Of a stretch of DNA of 54,986 nt, positions 6,951 through 15,846 are shown one piece after another. Source of the DNA: a candidate division WOR-3 bacterium (GTDB lineage: Bacteria; Hydrothermota; Tepidihabitantia; Tepidihabitantales; Tepidihabitantaceae); contig VGIR01000010.1 of assembly GCA_016867815.1 (NCBI GenBank), positions 1 to 54,986 on the forward strand. The letters run 5' to 3'. Both the position numbers and the translations under genes were made by a program. The notes under the pieces were generated by a model. It saw only the letters and a program-made list of their open reading frames with translations. It was not told the DNA's origin and did no database searches. Position 1 is the first letter of the stretch. Every line of letters begins with the position of its first letter.

Positions 6951-7733
6951 CTACTCCTTTGCAGCCTTCCAGTCCGGCTTCTGCTTCGAAAGGAACGCAG
7001 CGGTACCGATAGCCGGCTCCTTGGTCGAGAAGCAGACTCCGAACGCCTCGATCTCATATGAATTGCCATTGGCCAGGTCGGTATCCAGCCCGAGGTTGAT
7101 GCAGGCCTTGGCGAGTTTGACCGCAGTCGGGCCCTTGGACGCGATCTTCTTCGCCATCTCGGTGACCGTCTCGACCAGCTTGTCCGCCGGAACCACTTTG
7201 TTCGCGAGGCCGATCCGCAGCGCCTCGGCCGCGTCAATCGCATCGGCGGAGAGGATCAGTTCCTTGGCGATGCCCGGTCCCACCAGCCGCGCCAGACGCT
7301 GCGTGCCGCCGAAGCCGGGTATCAGCCCGAGGTTCACTTCCGGCTGACCGATCTTGACCGTGTCGGCCAGCACCCGGATGTCGCAGGCGATGGCGAGCTC
7401 GCAGCCGCCGCCCAGCGCGTAGCCGTTGACCGCGGCGATCACCGGCTTGTCCATGCTTGCGATCTTGCCGAAGGCGCGGTGGCCCCTGCGGGCGAAATCC
7501 CGTGCCTGCATCGGCGTGAAGCTCGTCATCTCGGCGATGTCGGCACCGGCCACGAACATCTTGCCCTCGCCGTATATGACCACGACCAGCACGTCATCTT
7601 CATGGGCGAACCAGTCCATCGCTCGATCCAGCTCGAGGACCACGTCGGTGTTGAGCGCGTTCATCGGCGGGCGGTTCACCTTGAGCCAGCCGATGCCATC
7701 TTCTTTTCTGACAACCAGGTACTTGAAATCCAC
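6951..7733 (-). CDS. Enoyl-CoA hydratase/isomerase (crotonase)
   Basis: This 260-residue crotonase-fold enzyme probably hydrates trans-2-enoyl-CoA to 3-hydroxyacyl-CoA. The oxyanion-hole segment is NGYALGGGCELAIACDI. Glu112 and Glu132 (QPEVNLGL) match the paired catalytic glutamates of true hydratases, with the correct 20-residue spacing, followed by PGFGGTQRLARLVG. The start is GTG 7733 behind GGAGG. It leads a two-gene operon with the thiolase and is driven by the promoter at 7779-7807. Confidence 0.93.
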   Translation of the reverse strand: MDFKYLVVRKEDGIGWLKVNRPPMNALNTDVVLELDRAMDWFAHEDDVLVVVIYGEGKMFVAGADIAEMTSFTPMQARDFARRGHRAFGKIASMDKPVIAAVNGYALGGGCELAIACDIRVLADTVKIGQPEVNLGLIPGFGGTQRLARLVGPGIAKELILSADAIDAAEALRIGLANKVVPADKLVETVTEMAKKIASKGPTAVKLAKACINLGLDTDLANGNSYEIEAFGVCFSTKEPAIGTAAFLSKQKPDWKAAKE

Positions 7734-7778
7734 GGGAGCCTCCAGTTCTAGCCTTCACCCGGAGCGGGTAAGGATATC

Positions 7779-7807
7779 ACTATAGGACGGACAGCGCCCA
7801 TGGTCAA
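7779..7807 (-). promoter_or_regulatory. Promoter of the crotonase-thiolase operon
   Basis: On the minus strand TTGACC (7802-7807), a 17-nt spacer and TATAGT (7779-7784) match sigma70 closely. The promoter lies between the ferredoxin stop and the crotonase start, giving a leader of about 40 nt. Confidence 0.75.
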
Positions 7808-7836
7808 GCGGCAGTCACGCTGCCGCGCTAGCCCGC

Positions 7837-8385
7837 TCAAGGCCGGGGAAAAACCTCGATGCAGTCAGTCGGGCAGACGTCCCGGCACAGACCGCATCCG
7901 TAGCACTGCTCGCGGTCAATCATCAGCTTCCCGTCCACCATCTTCCGCGCATGGAAGAAGCAGACTCCGGCGCATGCCCCGCAGTCGGTGCAGTCCTCAA
8001 TCCTGGTCGTCTCAATCATCGCGCCCTTGTCGCACTTCTCGTTCGGATCAGAGAAGTATCCGCAGCAGTCGTCGCAGCAGAAACAACTCCCGTCCACGTC
8101 CGTGCGGCTGTCGTTCCGGAACGGCCGGACAACGAGGTGCTTCTCCTCCGCCTCCTTCAGTATGGCGTCGACATCGGCCCGCGTGACCTCCTTCTTGCCG
8201 GAACCGCTTGAACCGATGTCGCCGTTGAGAAGAAGGCAGACGTCCTTTCGCGACCGCTTGCAGCCTGCATCCTTTCCCTCGCGGCACCCGCAGTTCGAGA
8301 CCCAGAACCGGTCGTGCCGCTTCAGAATGTCGCGGAACTCCTCCCGCGTGCTCACAAAGTGCATCGGCACTTCGTTCTTGTTCAT
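7837..8385 (-). CDS. Cysteine-rich ferredoxin-like protein with two 4Fe-4S motifs
   Basis: This 182-residue cytosolic iron-sulfur protein has a C-terminal 2x[4Fe-4S] domain: CTDCGACAGVC (132-142) and CYGCGLCRDVCP (161-172), with a further Cys175. Two more Cys groups lie upstream: CGC, Cys42 and Cys50 in the N-terminal third, and CFCCDDCC at 101-108. This makes it an extended electron-transfer protein rather than a simple ferredoxin; the upstream groups may bind another cluster or zinc. GGAGGAGG precedes ATG 8385. The redox partner is not evident. The crotonase promoter follows the stop codon. Confidence 0.85.
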   Translation of the reverse strand: MNKNEVPMHFVSTREEFRDILKRHDRFWVSNCGCREGKDAGCKRSRKDVCLLLNGDIGSSGSGKKEVTRADVDAILKEAEEKHLVVRPFRNDSRTDVDGSCFCCDDCCGYFSDPNEKCDKGAMIETTRIEDCTDCGACAGVCFFHARKMVDGKLMIDREQCYGCGLCRDVCPTDCIEVFPRP

Positions 8386-8450
8386 TCACCCTCCTCCGGC
8401 CAGGGCGCCAGGGCGACCAGGGCCTGGGCTGATTCTGATGTCATGATCGT

Positions 8451-8479
8451 AATATGCCGAAACGCGTGTTGACCGTCAA
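8451..8479 (-). promoter_or_regulatory. Putative promoter of the ferredoxin-like gene
   Basis: On the minus strand TTGACG (8474-8479), a 17-nt spacer and CATATT (8451-8456). The -10 box is imperfect. It is divergent from the lemA promoter 26 bp away. Confidence 0.5.
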
Positions 8480-8504
8480 GCCTGACAGACCGCCGATCCG
8501 GCGT

Positions 8505-8532
8505 TTGACTGCGACCGGAAAGACGTTATGCT
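8505..8532 (+). promoter_or_regulatory. Promoter of lemA-htpX
   Basis: TTGACT (8505-8510), a 16-nt spacer and TATGCT (8527-8532). The ATG at 8528 lies inside the -10 box and cannot be translated from this transcript, so it cannot be the lemA start. Confidence 0.75.
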
Positions 8533-8554
8533 GATTCAATCAACGGAGGCAAAT

Positions 8555-9100
8555 GTGTTGATAGTCATCCTTGTCCTCATCGGACTGCTCGTCGTCATCG
8601 CCATCGGCATCTACAACACGCTGGTGGTGAAGCGCAACCGCGTGCGCAACGGCTGGTCCCAGATTGACGTCCAGCTCAAACGCCGGATTGACCTCATTCC
8701 GAACCTGATCGAAACCGTCAAAGGCTATGCCGCGCACGAGAAGGCGATCTTCGAGCGGATTGCCGAGGCCCGTTCCCTTGCCATCAACGCGAAGGGGCCG
8801 GCCGAGGCGGCGACCGCCAACAACCAGCTCACCGACACACTGAAGACACTCTTCGCCGTCGTCGAGAACTACCCGAACTTGAAGGCGAACGAGAACTTCC
8901 TCAAGCTGCAGGAAGAACTCTCCGGCACGGAGAACAAGCTCGCCTTCTCCCGCCAGTTCTACAACGACGTCGTCATGGACTACAACAACTCCACCGAGCT
9001 GTTCCCGTCCAGCGTCTTCGCTGGCATGTTCGGCTTCAAGCAGGCCGAGTTCTACAACGTGCCCGAGGCCGAACGCGAGGCGCCGAAGGTCAAGTTCTAG
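8555..9100 (+). CDS. lemA: LemA family protein
   Basis: LemA proteins are membrane-anchored coiled-coil proteins of poorly known function. An N-terminal hydrophobic segment (VLIVILVLIGLLVVIAIGIYN) is followed by RNGWSQIDVQLKRRIDLIPNLIETVKGYA, the family signature, and long helices ending in FNVPEAEREAPKVKF-like sequence typical of the family. GTG 8555 was chosen because GGAGG lies at 8545-8549 and because the in-frame ATG 8528 is within the -10 box. It is followed 25 bp later by the HtpX-type protease gene, a common lemA partner. Confidence 0.93.
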   Translation: MLIVILVLIGLLVVIAIGIYNTLVVKRNRVRNGWSQIDVQLKRRIDLIPNLIETVKGYAAHEKAIFERIAEARSLAINAKGPAEAATANNQLTDTLKTLFAVVENYPNLKANENFLKLQEELSGTENKLAFSRQFYNDVVMDYNNSTELFPSSVFAGMFGFKQAEFYNVPEAEREAPKVKF

Positions 9101-9125
9101 CCGCCGGCGTTCCGCGGAGACGACC

Positions 9126-10064
9126 GTGCCCGAGCGCAGGAACCTCTATCAGCTGATCGGCGCCAACAAGGCGAAAACCCTCTTCTTCATCATCGGGTTT
9201 TCGCTGCTGCTCGGCCTCGTCGGCTACGGACTGGGATGGTACTTCCAGTGGGGCACGGGTGCGTACGCGCTGTTCGGGCTCTTCATCATCGGCTACAACC
9301 TGATCCTCTACTACAACTCGGACAAGCTCGCGCTGGCTGTGAACGGGGCCAAACCGGCTGACCCGGCCGAGTTCCAGCAACTGCACAACATAGTCGAAGA
9401 AGTCGCGATTGCCGCGGGCACTCCGAAGCCGAAAGTCCATGTCATCGACACCGACGCACCCAACGCCTTTGCCACCGGCCGCAACCCGAGCCATGCATCC
9501 ATCGCCGTAACCCGAGGCCTGCTGGCAGTAATGAACCGTGAGGAACTGCAGGGCGTAGTAGCCCATGAACTCTCCCACGTCCGCAACTATGACATCCTGC
9601 TGATGACCGTCGTTGCCATCATCGGCGGATTGCTGGTTCTCTTCCGGGACGTGTTCCTGCGCTGGGGCCTGTTTGGCAGCGGACGCCGGCGCCGTGATGA
9701 CCGGGGCGGCGGTCAACTCGGGTTGATACTGCTGGTCGTTGCCGTCGCGTTTGCGGTCATCTCCCCGCTGCTGGTCGCCCTGATACGCGCGGCCATATCA
9801 AGGCAGCGCGAGTACCTGGCCGACGCATCTGCCGCACTCATGGTCCGGAACCCCTACGGCCTTAGTTCGGCGTTGAGGAAACTCGGGGCGTACGAAGGCA
9901 AGCTGCGCAGCGCTTCGGCGGCGACCGCCCACATGTTCATCGCCAACCCCCTGGGCAAGGATCACGGCACTTCCGTGAATCTCTTCGCTTCCCACCCGCC
10001 GATTGCGGACCGAATCCAGCGACTCGAACAGCTGGTCATTCCCGAGGAGTCCGGGAAGACCTAG
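9126..10064 (+). CDS. htpX: M48 family membrane metalloprotease (HtpX-like)
   Basis: This 312-residue zinc protease probably degrades damaged inner-membrane proteins. Two N-terminal transmembrane segments (about 18-40 and 46-63) precede the zinc motif HELSH (His147, Glu148, His151). Two more hydrophobic segments follow, then the third ligand Glu229 in QREYLADASAALM. All catalytic positions are intact and the length is typical. The GTG start is preceded by GGAGA. It is cotranscribed with lemA and converges on dnaE with a 21-bp gap. Confidence 0.93.
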   Translation: MPERRNLYQLIGANKAKTLFFIIGFSLLLGLVGYGLGWYFQWGTGAYALFGLFIIGYNLILYYNSDKLALAVNGAKPADPAEFQQLHNIVEEVAIAAGTPKPKVHVIDTDAPNAFATGRNPSHASIAVTRGLLAVMNREELQGVVAHELSHVRNYDILLMTVVAIIGGLLVLFRDVFLRWGLFGSGRRRRDDRGGGQLGLILLVVAVAFAVISPLLVALIRAAISRQREYLADASAALMVRNPYGLSSALRKLGAYEGKLRSASAATAHMFIANPLGKDHGTSVNLFASHPPIADRIQRLEQLVIPEESGKT

Positions 10065-10085
10065 CGGCGTGTCCTGGCCGGGTCG

Positions 10086-13000
10086 CTACTGGCCGCCGGA
10101 CTTCTGAGCGTTGTAGGGACCGCCCTTCTTGAAGCGGTCCCCGTTGCGTATGCAGGCCGGCATCTCGCCCTTGAACCGGATTGAATCCGGTCCGGACACC
10201 TCGCGCAGCGAAGTCAGCAACTGGTGATCCAGGGCGACCCGCTGCTCGCGCAGTTTCATCTCCCGGGACGAACCGTCCGGCTGAATCAACCTCAAGTAAA
10301 CCAGTGAGTTGCCGGGATGCTCGTCGAGCCGCTCCTTGATCTTCAGCAGTATTGCCTCATCCAGATCTCTCTCCGGAACGACAACCACCAGGGCGTTCAG
10401 GAACCGGCTCGTGTCCTTGAACATCATCACCCGGTCGGCCCAGAACTGCGGCACACCCTGGCCTCGACCCGAGGCATCCGCCGCTCTGACTTTCACCGTT
10501 CCCTGTACCGCCACCAGGTTGTCGGTCTTCAACACGGCGCGGCAGCCTTCCAGCACGTCAGCGAAGACCATCACTTCAATACCGCCGTCAAAGTCCTCGA
10601 CCGTAACGATCGCATACTCGCGGTCACGCTTGTCCTTGCGCGCCCGACGGCCGGTGATCACCCCGCCCAGCGACGCCTTGGCGCCGTCGCGCATCGTCTC
10701 GATCTGGGCGATGGTCGAAAGACCCAGCGCCTCGTATTCGGCCCGGTACGGTTCGAGAGGATGCGAGGAGAAGTAGAACCCGAACGCGTCCTTCTCGTAG
10801 TTGAGAAGTTCGTGCGTGTCGAACTTCGCCGCCGCCGGCCTGACTGCCTCCTCGCCGGCGCCGAACATGTCGAACTGACGCTCGGCGAACCGGAGCTTCT
10901 CGGAGGCGGCCTTGTTCATTTCCCACTCCAGGGAGCTGAGCAGCGCCGTCCGGTTCGGCTCGAAGCGGTCGAACGCGCCTGCCTTGATCAGCGATTCCAC
11001 TGCTTTCCGGTTTGCGGTCCCCTTGGTCCGCACCAGGAAGTCGAGCAAGCTCTCATAGGGTCCATGCTCTTGCCGTTCCTTGACGACGAACTCACTGGCA
11101 CCGGTCCCGAGATTCTTCACACCCGCCAGCCCGAACCGCACGCTGCCGCCCTCTATCGTGAACGGCACGAAGCTTGAGTTCACGTCCGGCCCCAGGACTG
11201 CAATGCCCATTCTCCGCGCTTCGTTCACGAACTTCGCCAGCTTCTTGAAGTCCCCGAGTTCACTTGTCAGGGTGGCGGCGATGAACTCTACCGGGAAGTT
11301 GGCCTTCAGATACGCCGTGATGTAGGAGAGATACGCGTAGCCCGCGGCGTGTGACTTGTTGAACCCGTACCCGGCGAACTTGGCCAGCAGGTCGAAGATC
11401 CTCTCCGCCTTCGCTTCGGGTATCTTGTTCTGTTTCGCGCACCCCTCCACGAAGACATCGTGCTGTGCCGCCATCTCCTCCGGCTTCTTCTTGCCCATGG
11501 CCCGGCGCAGCAGATCGGCCTTGCCGAGCGTGTAGCCGGCAAGCACCTGGGCTGCCTGCATCACCTGCTCTTGATAGATCATTATCCCATACGTCTCGTT
11601 GCAGATCGGCTCCAGCAACTGGTGCTCGTAGGAGATTGACTCCTTGCCGGCCTTGCGGGCGAGGTACTGCGGTATCAACTCCATCGGTCCGGGGCGGTAC
11701 AATGCTATCAGGGCGATGATGTGCTCGATCCGGTCCGGCATCATCTGCCGGCAGAGGTCGCGCATTCCCGCGCTCTCGAGCTGGAAGACGCCCACGGTGT
11801 CCGCCTTCTGGAGCAGTTGGAATGTACTGGCGTCGTCGAGCGACATCGCTTCGATGTCCAGGTTCGTGCCCTTGTCCCGGACCAGCTTCGCCGCCTCCTC
11901 GACTACGCTCAGGGTACGCAGACCGAGGATGTCCATCTTCAGCAGCCCGGCGGCGTCCAGGGCGTACATGTCGTACTGCGTGCAGACATCCTCACCCGGC
12001 GACCGGTAGAGCGGGACGAGTTCAATCAGAGGTTGCGGCGCAATCACCACTGCCGAGGCGTGGATCGAGGCGTGCCGGCAGAGACCCTCGACCTTGCGGG
12101 CAATCGCCATCAGCTCCTGATACTCAGGCTTCTCGTTGACCGCCTCGCGCAGCTCCGCTACGTTCTTGAGCGCCGGTTCCAGTTCCATGTTCTGGGGGAT
12201 CAGTTTGGCAATCCGGTCGACTTCGCCGATCGGAACATCCAGCACGCGGCCCACGTCACGGACGGCGGCGCGCGCCTGCATAGTGCCGAACGTGATGATC
12301 TGCGCGACCGAGTCCTCGCCGTAGCGCTGCCGGATGTAGTCGATCACCTCCTGCCGTCTGGCGTCCGAGAAGTCGATGTCGACGTCGGGCAGGCTGACGC
12401 GTTCGGTCGTCAGGAACCGCTCGAAGAGCAACCCGTACCGTAGCGGGTCGATGTCCGTGATACCGAGACAGTAGAGCACGAGGCACCCGGCCGCCGAACC
12501 CCTGCCCGGACCAACCGGAATGCCTTTGGACCGGGCGAAGTCCACGATGTCCTTGACCACCAGGAAGTAGCCGGGGAATCCCATCCGGGCGATGACATCC
12601 AGCTCGAACGCGAGGCGCTTCTCGGCCTCCGGCGCCAGCTCAGGATAGCGCCGGCGCAACCCCTCGCGCGCGAGGTGCTTCAGATACGCGAGCGCGTCGG
12701 CAAAGCCCTGCGGTGGCCGGTAGTGCGGCAGGTGAAAGTGAACGCGCTCGAAGTCGAGCAGGAGGTTGCATCGGTCCGCTACCTCACGGGTGCGCCGCAG
12801 CGCATCCGGCATGTCGGCGAACGCCTTGGCCATCTCCTTCTGTGACCGAAAGTAGAGCTCTCCTGAGGTCATCTTCAGGCGGTTCTGGTCGGACAGCTTC
12901 TTGCCGGTCTGGATACAGACCAGGGCATCGTGTGCGCGCGCGTCGTCCGGCCGCAGATAATGACAGTCGTTGGTGGCGACGATCGGGATGTCAAGTGTGG

Positions 13001-13607
13001 AACTCAGGTCCCGGACTCCGGGGATTATCTTCTCCTGATCGGCGAAGCCCGCGCGCATCACCTCCAGGTAGAAATTCTCCGGCCCCAGCATCTGCTGGTA
13101 CTGGGAAGCCGCCTGCATCGCGCGCTCGGGATCGTCCCGGCGCAGGTAGTAGTTAACCTCACCCTTCAGACAGCCAGACAGCCCGATGAGCCCCTCCGCG
13201 TGCTCGGCCAGCAACTCCTTGTCAATCCGCGGCCGATAGTAGAACCCCTCGAGGTACGCCCGCGTCGTCAGCTTCATCAGATTGTGGTAGCCGGTCTCGT
13301 TCCGGCAGAGCAGGGTGATATGGAAGCTCGCCTCGTGGACGTCGGAGTCCGGCTTCTTCTCGGTCCGGGAGCGGGGGGCCACGTACATCTCGGCGCCGAT
13401 GATCGGCTTCACACCGGCCTTCTGTGCTTCCTTGTAGAACTTGATCGCCCCGAACATGTTTCCATGGTCGGTGATTGCCAAGGCCGGCATCCGGAACTCG
13501 GCCGCCAGTTTGACCACCGCCTCGACGCTCGAGGCGCCGTCGAGCAGGCTGTATTCGGTGTGATTGTGGAGGTGGACGAAGTCCACTTCCGGAGACTTGG
13601 TGGTCAC
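10086..13607 (-). CDS. dnaE: DNA polymerase III subunit alpha
   Basis: This 1173-residue protein is the replicative DNA polymerase catalytic subunit. It opens with the PHP domain (FVHLHNHTEYSLLDG, AITDHGNMFGA). The polymerase core contains GPGRGSAAGCLVLYCLGI and the catalytic PDVDIDF (about 404-410), then helix-hairpin-helix and OB-fold regions near the C-terminus (GGVITGRRARKDKRDREYA). The length matches bacterial DnaE rather than PolC. The start is GTG 13607. No Shine-Dalgarno sequence precedes it, and the -10 box ends 6 bp upstream, so the transcript may be leaderless. Confidence 0.96.
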   Translation of the reverse strand: MTTKSPEVDFVHLHNHTEYSLLDGASSVEAVVKLAAEFRMPALAITDHGNMFGAIKFYKEAQKAGVKPIIGAEMYVAPRSRTEKKPDSDVHEASFHITLLCRNETGYHNLMKLTTRAYLEGFYYRPRIDKELLAEHAEGLIGLSGCLKGEVNYYLRRDDPERAMQAASQYQQMLGPENFYLEVMRAGFADQEKIIPGVRDLSSTLDIPIVATNDCHYLRPDDARAHDALVCIQTGKKLSDQNRLKMTSGELYFRSQKEMAKAFADMPDALRRTREVADRCNLLLDFERVHFHLPHYRPPQGFADALAYLKHLAREGLRRRYPELAPEAEKRLAFELDVIARMGFPGYFLVVKDIVDFARSKGIPVGPGRGSAAGCLVLYCLGITDIDPLRYGLLFERFLTTERVSLPDVDIDFSDARRQEVIDYIRQRYGEDSVAQIITFGTMQARAAVRDVGRVLDVPIGEVDRIAKLIPQNMELEPALKNVAELREAVNEKPEYQELMAIARKVEGLCRHASIHASAVVIAPQPLIELVPLYRSPGEDVCTQYDMYALDAAGLLKMDILGLRTLSVVEEAAKLVRDKGTNLDIEAMSLDDASTFQLLQKADTVGVFQLESAGMRDLCRQMMPDRIEHIIALIALYRPGPMELIPQYLARKAGKESISYEHQLLEPICNETYGIMIYQEQVMQAAQVLAGYTLGKADLLRRAMGKKKPEEMAAQHDVFVEGCAKQNKIPEAKAERIFDLLAKFAGYGFNKSHAAGYAYLSYITAYLKANFPVEFIAATLTSELGDFKKLAKFVNEARRMGIAVLGPDVNSSFVPFTIEGGSVRFGLAGVKNLGTGASEFVVKERQEHGPYESLLDFLVRTKGTANRKAVESLIKAGAFDRFEPNRTALLSSLEWEMNKAASEKLRFAERQFDMFGAGEEAVRPAAAKFDTHELLNYEKDAFGFYFSSHPLEPYRAEYEALGLSTIAQIETMRDGAKASLGGVITGRRARKDKRDREYAIVTVEDFDGGIEVMVFADVLEGCRAVLKTDNLVAVQGTVKVRAADASGRGQGVPQFWADRVMMFKDTSRFLNALVVVVPERDLDEAILLKIKERLDEHPGNSLVYLRLIQPDGSSREMKLREQRVALDHQLLTSLREVSGPDSIRFKGEMPACIRNGDRFKKGGPYNAQKSGGQ

Positions 13608-13613
13608 TGACCT

Positions 13614-13641
13614 ATAATGCGAGATGAGGCCGGCAAGTCAA
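13614..13641 (-). promoter_or_regulatory. Promoter abutting the dnaE start
   Basis: On the minus strand TTGACT (13636-13641), a 16-nt spacer and CATTAT (13614-13619). The start codon begins at 13607, where transcription would begin, so a leaderless mRNA is predicted. Confidence 0.55.
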
Positions 13642-13677
13642 GCAGTGGATGCGGGCTCGTCGGCCGGGAGCTCGGAG

Positions 13678-14910
13678 CTAGCGGAGAAGCACGAACCTGA
13701 CGCCCGCTCGCGGCGATGAAGCCGCACGTGCGAAGTACACACCTGTCGGCAGACTTCGCAGGTCCAGCTTCTCGGTCCGACGCGTACTGGACTGCACTTT
13801 CGCGACAGGCCTCCCGCAGTCATCGTACACGACGACCGAGCCGGCGCCGTCGCGTACCGTAATCCACAGAGTTCCCCGACACGGGTTGGGCCATGCTCGC
13901 GCCAATAGGACAGGAAGTGGCAACTGCGTCTCTCCATCGATACCGGGCTTGGCCCAATCACCAAAGCCAAGCACCAAGCCCTCTGCACCTACTGCCCATG
14001 CGTGGGCGCTATCGACCATGAACACGGAGCAGAGATCCATCGCAGCGCTCGCAGTGTCGGGCATCCAGCTAGCGCCTGCATCGGTTGTCCGCAGTATCCT
14101 GCCATTCAGACCAACGGCAACACCGTGCCGGGGATTGCAGAAGCGCATGGCCTTCAGGCCGGTCTCTGCTACAACGGTCGTCCACGAATCTCCGCCATTG
14201 GTCGTCTGCATCAGCCCGTATGTGGAAAGTACCCAGCCGTTGAGTGTGTCGAACATCTGGATGCGCCGCGCACCGATGTTCGCCGTCTTCGGGGACCAGG
14301 AGTCTCCTCCATTCGTTGTCATTCCGACGGAGTCCCAAACCGCCCAGCCGGTCAGGGTGTCGATGAACCACGCATCATAGCCTGCTTCACTGCTGTCCTC
14401 GAACGACACGAACGACCGCCAACTTGCGCCGCCGTCATTGGTCCTGACGTCCACTTCGTAGTCCTGCCCCAAATGCCAACCGGTCAGGGTGTCGAGAAAT
14501 CGGAGTCGTCGCGCGTACACCCAATGGTAGTCCCCGTACCTCTCTAGATGGAATGGCGTCGTCCAGCTTCCGCGTAGCCTCTCTTTGACAAAGACGGTCC
14601 AGTTCATGTATCGAGGCTGGGACCAGGACCACAGCCCCCCAGACAGGTACACGTGACACGAATCGACGACCTCCAGACCTGCGAAGCCACTATGAAAATT
14701 GCCGGAATCAGGCGGGAGAGTCTGCTCGACGGTCCATGTCCTCCCGCGATCAGTCGTGTGGAACAGGTCCTTGGTCGCCATCGCCCAGCCCTGCATAGAG
14801 TCTGCGAATTGAACTTCTCTGAGAGTGTCGCTACCCGCCCACGACAGCAGGTGCCACTTCGCTGCCGACCCAATCGCGGACAACAGAAGCACACCAATCA
14901 GGGCTTTCAT
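13678..14910 (-). CDS. Exported YCF48/BNR-repeat protein with T9SS-type C-terminal sorting domain
   Basis: About 410 residues. A signal peptide (KALIGVLLLSAIGSAA) is followed by repeated beta-propeller blades of the YCF48/BNR type: LFHTTDRGRTW, RTNDGGASW, MTTNGGDSW, QTTNGGDSW and RTTDAGASW. The C-terminal 80 residues carry WPNPCRGTLWITV, VYDDCGRPV and LPTGVYFARA, the pattern of Por/T9SS type A sorting domains. It is therefore probably a cell-surface or secreted propeller protein of unknown ligand. ATG 14910 is preferred over an upstream in-frame GTG (14922) because GAGGT lies 6 bp before it. Confidence 0.85.
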   Translation of the reverse strand: MKALIGVLLLSAIGSAAKWHLLSWAGSDTLREVQFADSMQGWAMATKDLFHTTDRGRTWTVEQTLPPDSGNFHSGFAGLEVVDSCHVYLSGGLWSWSQPRYMNWTVFVKERLRGSWTTPFHLERYGDYHWVYARRLRFLDTLTGWHLGQDYEVDVRTNDGGASWRSFVSFEDSSEAGYDAWFIDTLTGWAVWDSVGMTTNGGDSWSPKTANIGARRIQMFDTLNGWVLSTYGLMQTTNGGDSWTTVVAETGLKAMRFCNPRHGVAVGLNGRILRTTDAGASWMPDTASAAMDLCSVFMVDSAHAWAVGAEGLVLGFGDWAKPGIDGETQLPLPVLLARAWPNPCRGTLWITVRDGAGSVVVYDDCGRPVAKVQSSTRRTEKLDLRSLPTGVYFARAASSPRAGVRFVLLR

Positions 14911-14925
14911 CGTAGACCTCACATC

Positions 14926-14953
14926 ATGGTAGCTCGACCCAGATTCCTGTCAA
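14926..14953 (-). promoter_or_regulatory. Promoter of the YCF48-type gene
   Basis: On the minus strand TTGACA (14948-14953), a 16-nt spacer and TACCAT (14926-14931), about 16 bp upstream of the start codon. Confidence 0.6.
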
Positions 14954-15040
14954 CATGATGAGACGCCGGCGACGCACAGGCTACATTCGTTCGGACATCA
15001 CCTCGCTTGACTGGTCATTGGCAATTGGGAACTGAGGTTT

Positions 15041-15063
15041 CCCGGGGCGAGAATCGACCCGGG
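15041..15063 (-). terminator. Possible hairpin after the tonB-like gene
   Basis: Two CCCGGG blocks (15041-15046, 15058-15063) can pair around an 11-nt loop directly after the stop codon. No U-tract follows, so this may be only a short stem. Confidence 0.3.
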
Positions 15064-15705
15064 CTACGGCTTCTGCTCGAACTCGAGGTGGAGCTTGAGG
15101 CGCGGGCCGGTGAACTCGGGCGGCAGCGGCGGCAGGCGGTCGAGTACGAGCAGTGCGCGCTCGCAGGACGCGTCGTACGCGGCGTCGCCGGACTTCTTCT
15201 CGATCTTCACGTCCTTCACGGTACCATCGCGCTCGATGACGAACATGATCGTGGAGTTGAAAGTCCTACCCGAGCCCGCATAGGGGTTGATCCAGTTGTC
15301 GGAGATGCGGGTGAGGATGACGTTGAGGTAGTACGAGTACCCGAGCGCTTCTGCTCCCTCGATTCTCGCACCCAGGCCGAGCCCCTTGCGCCTGACCATA
15401 CCATCGCCCTTCTTGGGCGCAGCCTTGCCTTCGGTCTTGGCTTTGGCCTCAACCTTGGCCTTGGGTTTTGCCTGGGACTTCGGCCTCGCCTCGACCAGCG
15501 TCGCGCTCTTGGCCTCGGCCGCTTCGGGCAGAGGGGTACCGGCACTGACAACCGAGACATTGAAGACTATCGGGCGACGAGTGTCCTTAACCGCATGGCT
15601 CGCGCCCAGCAGCGCCGCGATTCCGACGAGCAGAGCGTGGCCGGCCAATGAAAGCAGCAGGTCAGGGGTACGCCAACCGCGCGTGACACCGGAACCAGCG
15701 CTCAT
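15064..15705 (-). CDS. TonB/TolA-like energy transducer
   Basis: About 213 residues. One N-terminal transmembrane helix (LLLSLAGHALLVGIAALLG) anchors it in the inner membrane. An Ala/Lys/Pro-rich periplasmic linker follows (KPKAKVEAKAKTEGKAAPKK), then a TonB C-terminal domain (SYYLNVILTRISDNWINPY, FVIERDGTVKDVKIEKKSG, RALLVLDRLPPLP). It ends the pal-cpoB-tolQ-tolR operon where TolA would be expected, so it probably couples the TolQR motor to Pal or other outer-membrane partners. ATG 15705 is used; a TTG 24 bp upstream is possible. The 141-bp gap to tolR holds short AT-rich repeats. Confidence 0.85.
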   Translation of the reverse strand: MSAGSGVTRGWRTPDLLLSLAGHALLVGIAALLGASHAVKDTRRPIVFNVSVVSAGTPLPEAAEAKSATLVEARPKSQAKPKAKVEAKAKTEGKAAPKKGDGMVRRKGLGLGARIEGAEALGYSYYLNVILTRISDNWINPYAGSGRTFNSTIMFVIERDGTVKDVKIEKKSGDAAYDASCERALLVLDRLPPLPPEFTGPRLKLHLEFEQKP

Positions 15706-15846
15706 GGTGGCCAATTCCCGAATGACCAAAGGTAGTGCGCTCCCGGCGCGTGGGCATTTCCTCTTTCGTTGGGCGTTAGGAATTGGGGATTGGTAATTCC
15801 TCTGCGTGCCTGACGCGAACTGGCCTCAGCCAGCATGGCAGACTCT

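Noticed and set aside
15035-15110. tRNA gene suggested by a GGGTCGATTCTCG T-loop-like string on the minus strand
   Set aside because: The rest of a tRNA would lie inside the TonB-like coding region, and no acceptor or anticodon stem can be formed.
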